From Nocardioides albertanoniae (GTDB lineage Bacteria; Actinomycetota; Actinomycetes; Propionibacteriales; Nocardioidaceae), in the NCBI RefSeq assembly GCF_006716315.1, contig NZ_VFOV01000001.1, positions 1,814,501-1,878,500 on the forward strand: a DNA stretch of 64,000 nucleotides, read 5' to 3'. The notes beneath the pieces are model-generated. The model made no database searches. It was not told the DNA's origin and saw only the letters and a program-made list of their open reading frames with translations. The number at the start of each line of letters is the position of its first letter. Within the stretch, counting starts at the first letter, position 1. A program made the translations under genes and the position numbers. Below are positions 63,653 to 64,000 of the stretch, piece after piece.

Positions 63653-64000
63653 GCACCGACGCACCGACCATCGAGACCGACGTCCTCGTCGTCGGCGCCG
63701 GGCCGGCCGGACTGACCCTGGCCGCGCTGCTCGCAGCCGAGGGGGTCGACGCGATCACCGTCACCCGCTACCCCGGGACGGCCCACTCGCCTCGCGCCCA
63801 CATCACCAACCAGCGCACGATGGAGGTCTTCCGCGACCTGGGCATCGAGGACGACGTACGCGCCGTGGCCACGCCCAACGAGCTGATGGGCAACAACGTG
63901 TGGGCCACGAGCTTCGCCGACAAGGAGATCGCCCGGCTGCTCACCTGGGGGAGCGGCGACGAGCGGCGTACCGACTACGATCTGGCCAGCCCGAGCGCGA
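63649..64000 (+). CDS. second TfdB-like FAD monooxygenase (5' part, cut by window end)
   Basis: At least 117 residues: TDVLVVGAGPAGLTLAALLAAEGVDAITVTRYPG, then HSPRAHITNQRTMEVFRDLGIEDDV and NNVWATSFADKEIARLLTWGSGDERRTDYDLASPSA. It closely parallels the first monooxygenase from residue 5 on. The gene overlaps the SnoaL-like stop (ATGA) and runs out of the window. Confidence 0.88.
   Translation, partial: MSTDAPTIETDVLVVGAGPAGLTLAALLAAEGVDAITVTRYPGTAHSPRAHITNQRTMEVFRDLGIEDDVRAVATPNELMGNNVWATSFADKEIARLLTWGSGDERRTDYDLASPSA

Overview
The window looks like chromosomal DNA of a high-GC Gram-positive actinobacterium, most likely a Nocardioidaceae member (Nocardioides/Pimelobacter-like). This rests on the very high third-position GC, frequent GTG starts with 1-4 base stop/start overlaps, several genes with a TANNNT box only 6-7 nt before the start codon (leaderless pattern), ergothioneine genes, and a Nif3 / zinc-ribbon / histidine-phosphatase trio that matches mycobacterial Rv2230c-Rv2228c order. 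The genus is inference. I see no rRNA, intact tRNA, transposase, phage gene or CRISPR array.

Layout. 1-1.3 kb: two lipoproteins. 1.4-7.6 kb: a probable lipid operon (acyl reductase/HAD-IB phosphatase fusion, zinc alcohol dehydrogenase, LarA-like DUF2088 protein, PlsC acyltransferase). 7.7-12.05 kb: a surface-signalling island with two aspartate-rich exported proteins, a Ser/Thr kinase, an OmpR-type two-component system, and the same inverted repeat upstream of both acidic genes. 12.2-18.5 kb: acyl-CoA synthetase, Nif3, zinc ribbon, phosphatase, YaaA, RNB ribonuclease. 18.6-26.2 kb: TauD dioxygenase, hydroxyacid-oxoacid transhydrogenase, Bcr/CflA transporter, thioesterase, SGNH hydrolase, NarL-type two-component system, DUF4822 lipoprotein. 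26.3-29.4 kb: flavin monooxygenase with a divergent GAF regulator.

29.4-36.5 kb: a polyamine/GABA-type unit (cache protein and GntR regulator divergent from PotABCD-like transporter genes and a semialdehyde dehydrogenase). 36.6-39.7 kb: MacB/FtsX-type exporter. 39.9-41.0 kb: TerC behind a probable yybP-ykoY manganese riboswitch. 41.1-44.9 kb: copper-handling group (lipoprotein, CopC-CopD fusion, YcnI, small membrane protein). 45.0-48.3 kb: 3-oxoacid CoA-transferase with IclR regulator and a luciferase-like oxidoreductase. 48.4-53.2 kb: SGNH hydrolase, FBP-domain protein, TetR regulator, CMD-family protein, POT peptide transporter. 53.3-57.1 kb: an ECF sigma factor and a complete Asp23/AmaP envelope-stress locus. 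57.1-59.9 kb: egtB and egtD separated by an unrecognised gene. 60.2-64.0 kb: start of an inducible aromatic/phenolic catabolic cluster (SDR, two TfdB-like monooxygenases, DoxX, SnoaL-like), the last gene being cut by the window end.

The intergenic spaces are unusually rich in long inverted repeats: a 72-bp near-perfect palindrome with a 2-nt centre, 20-24 bp terminal repeats around 70-200 bp segments, and a dispersed GAGTCGGCTCGT repeat family found at two sites. The most promising less-described systems are the acidic-protein/two-component island, the LarA-containing lipid operon, and the egt locus with an unknown gene in place of egtC.
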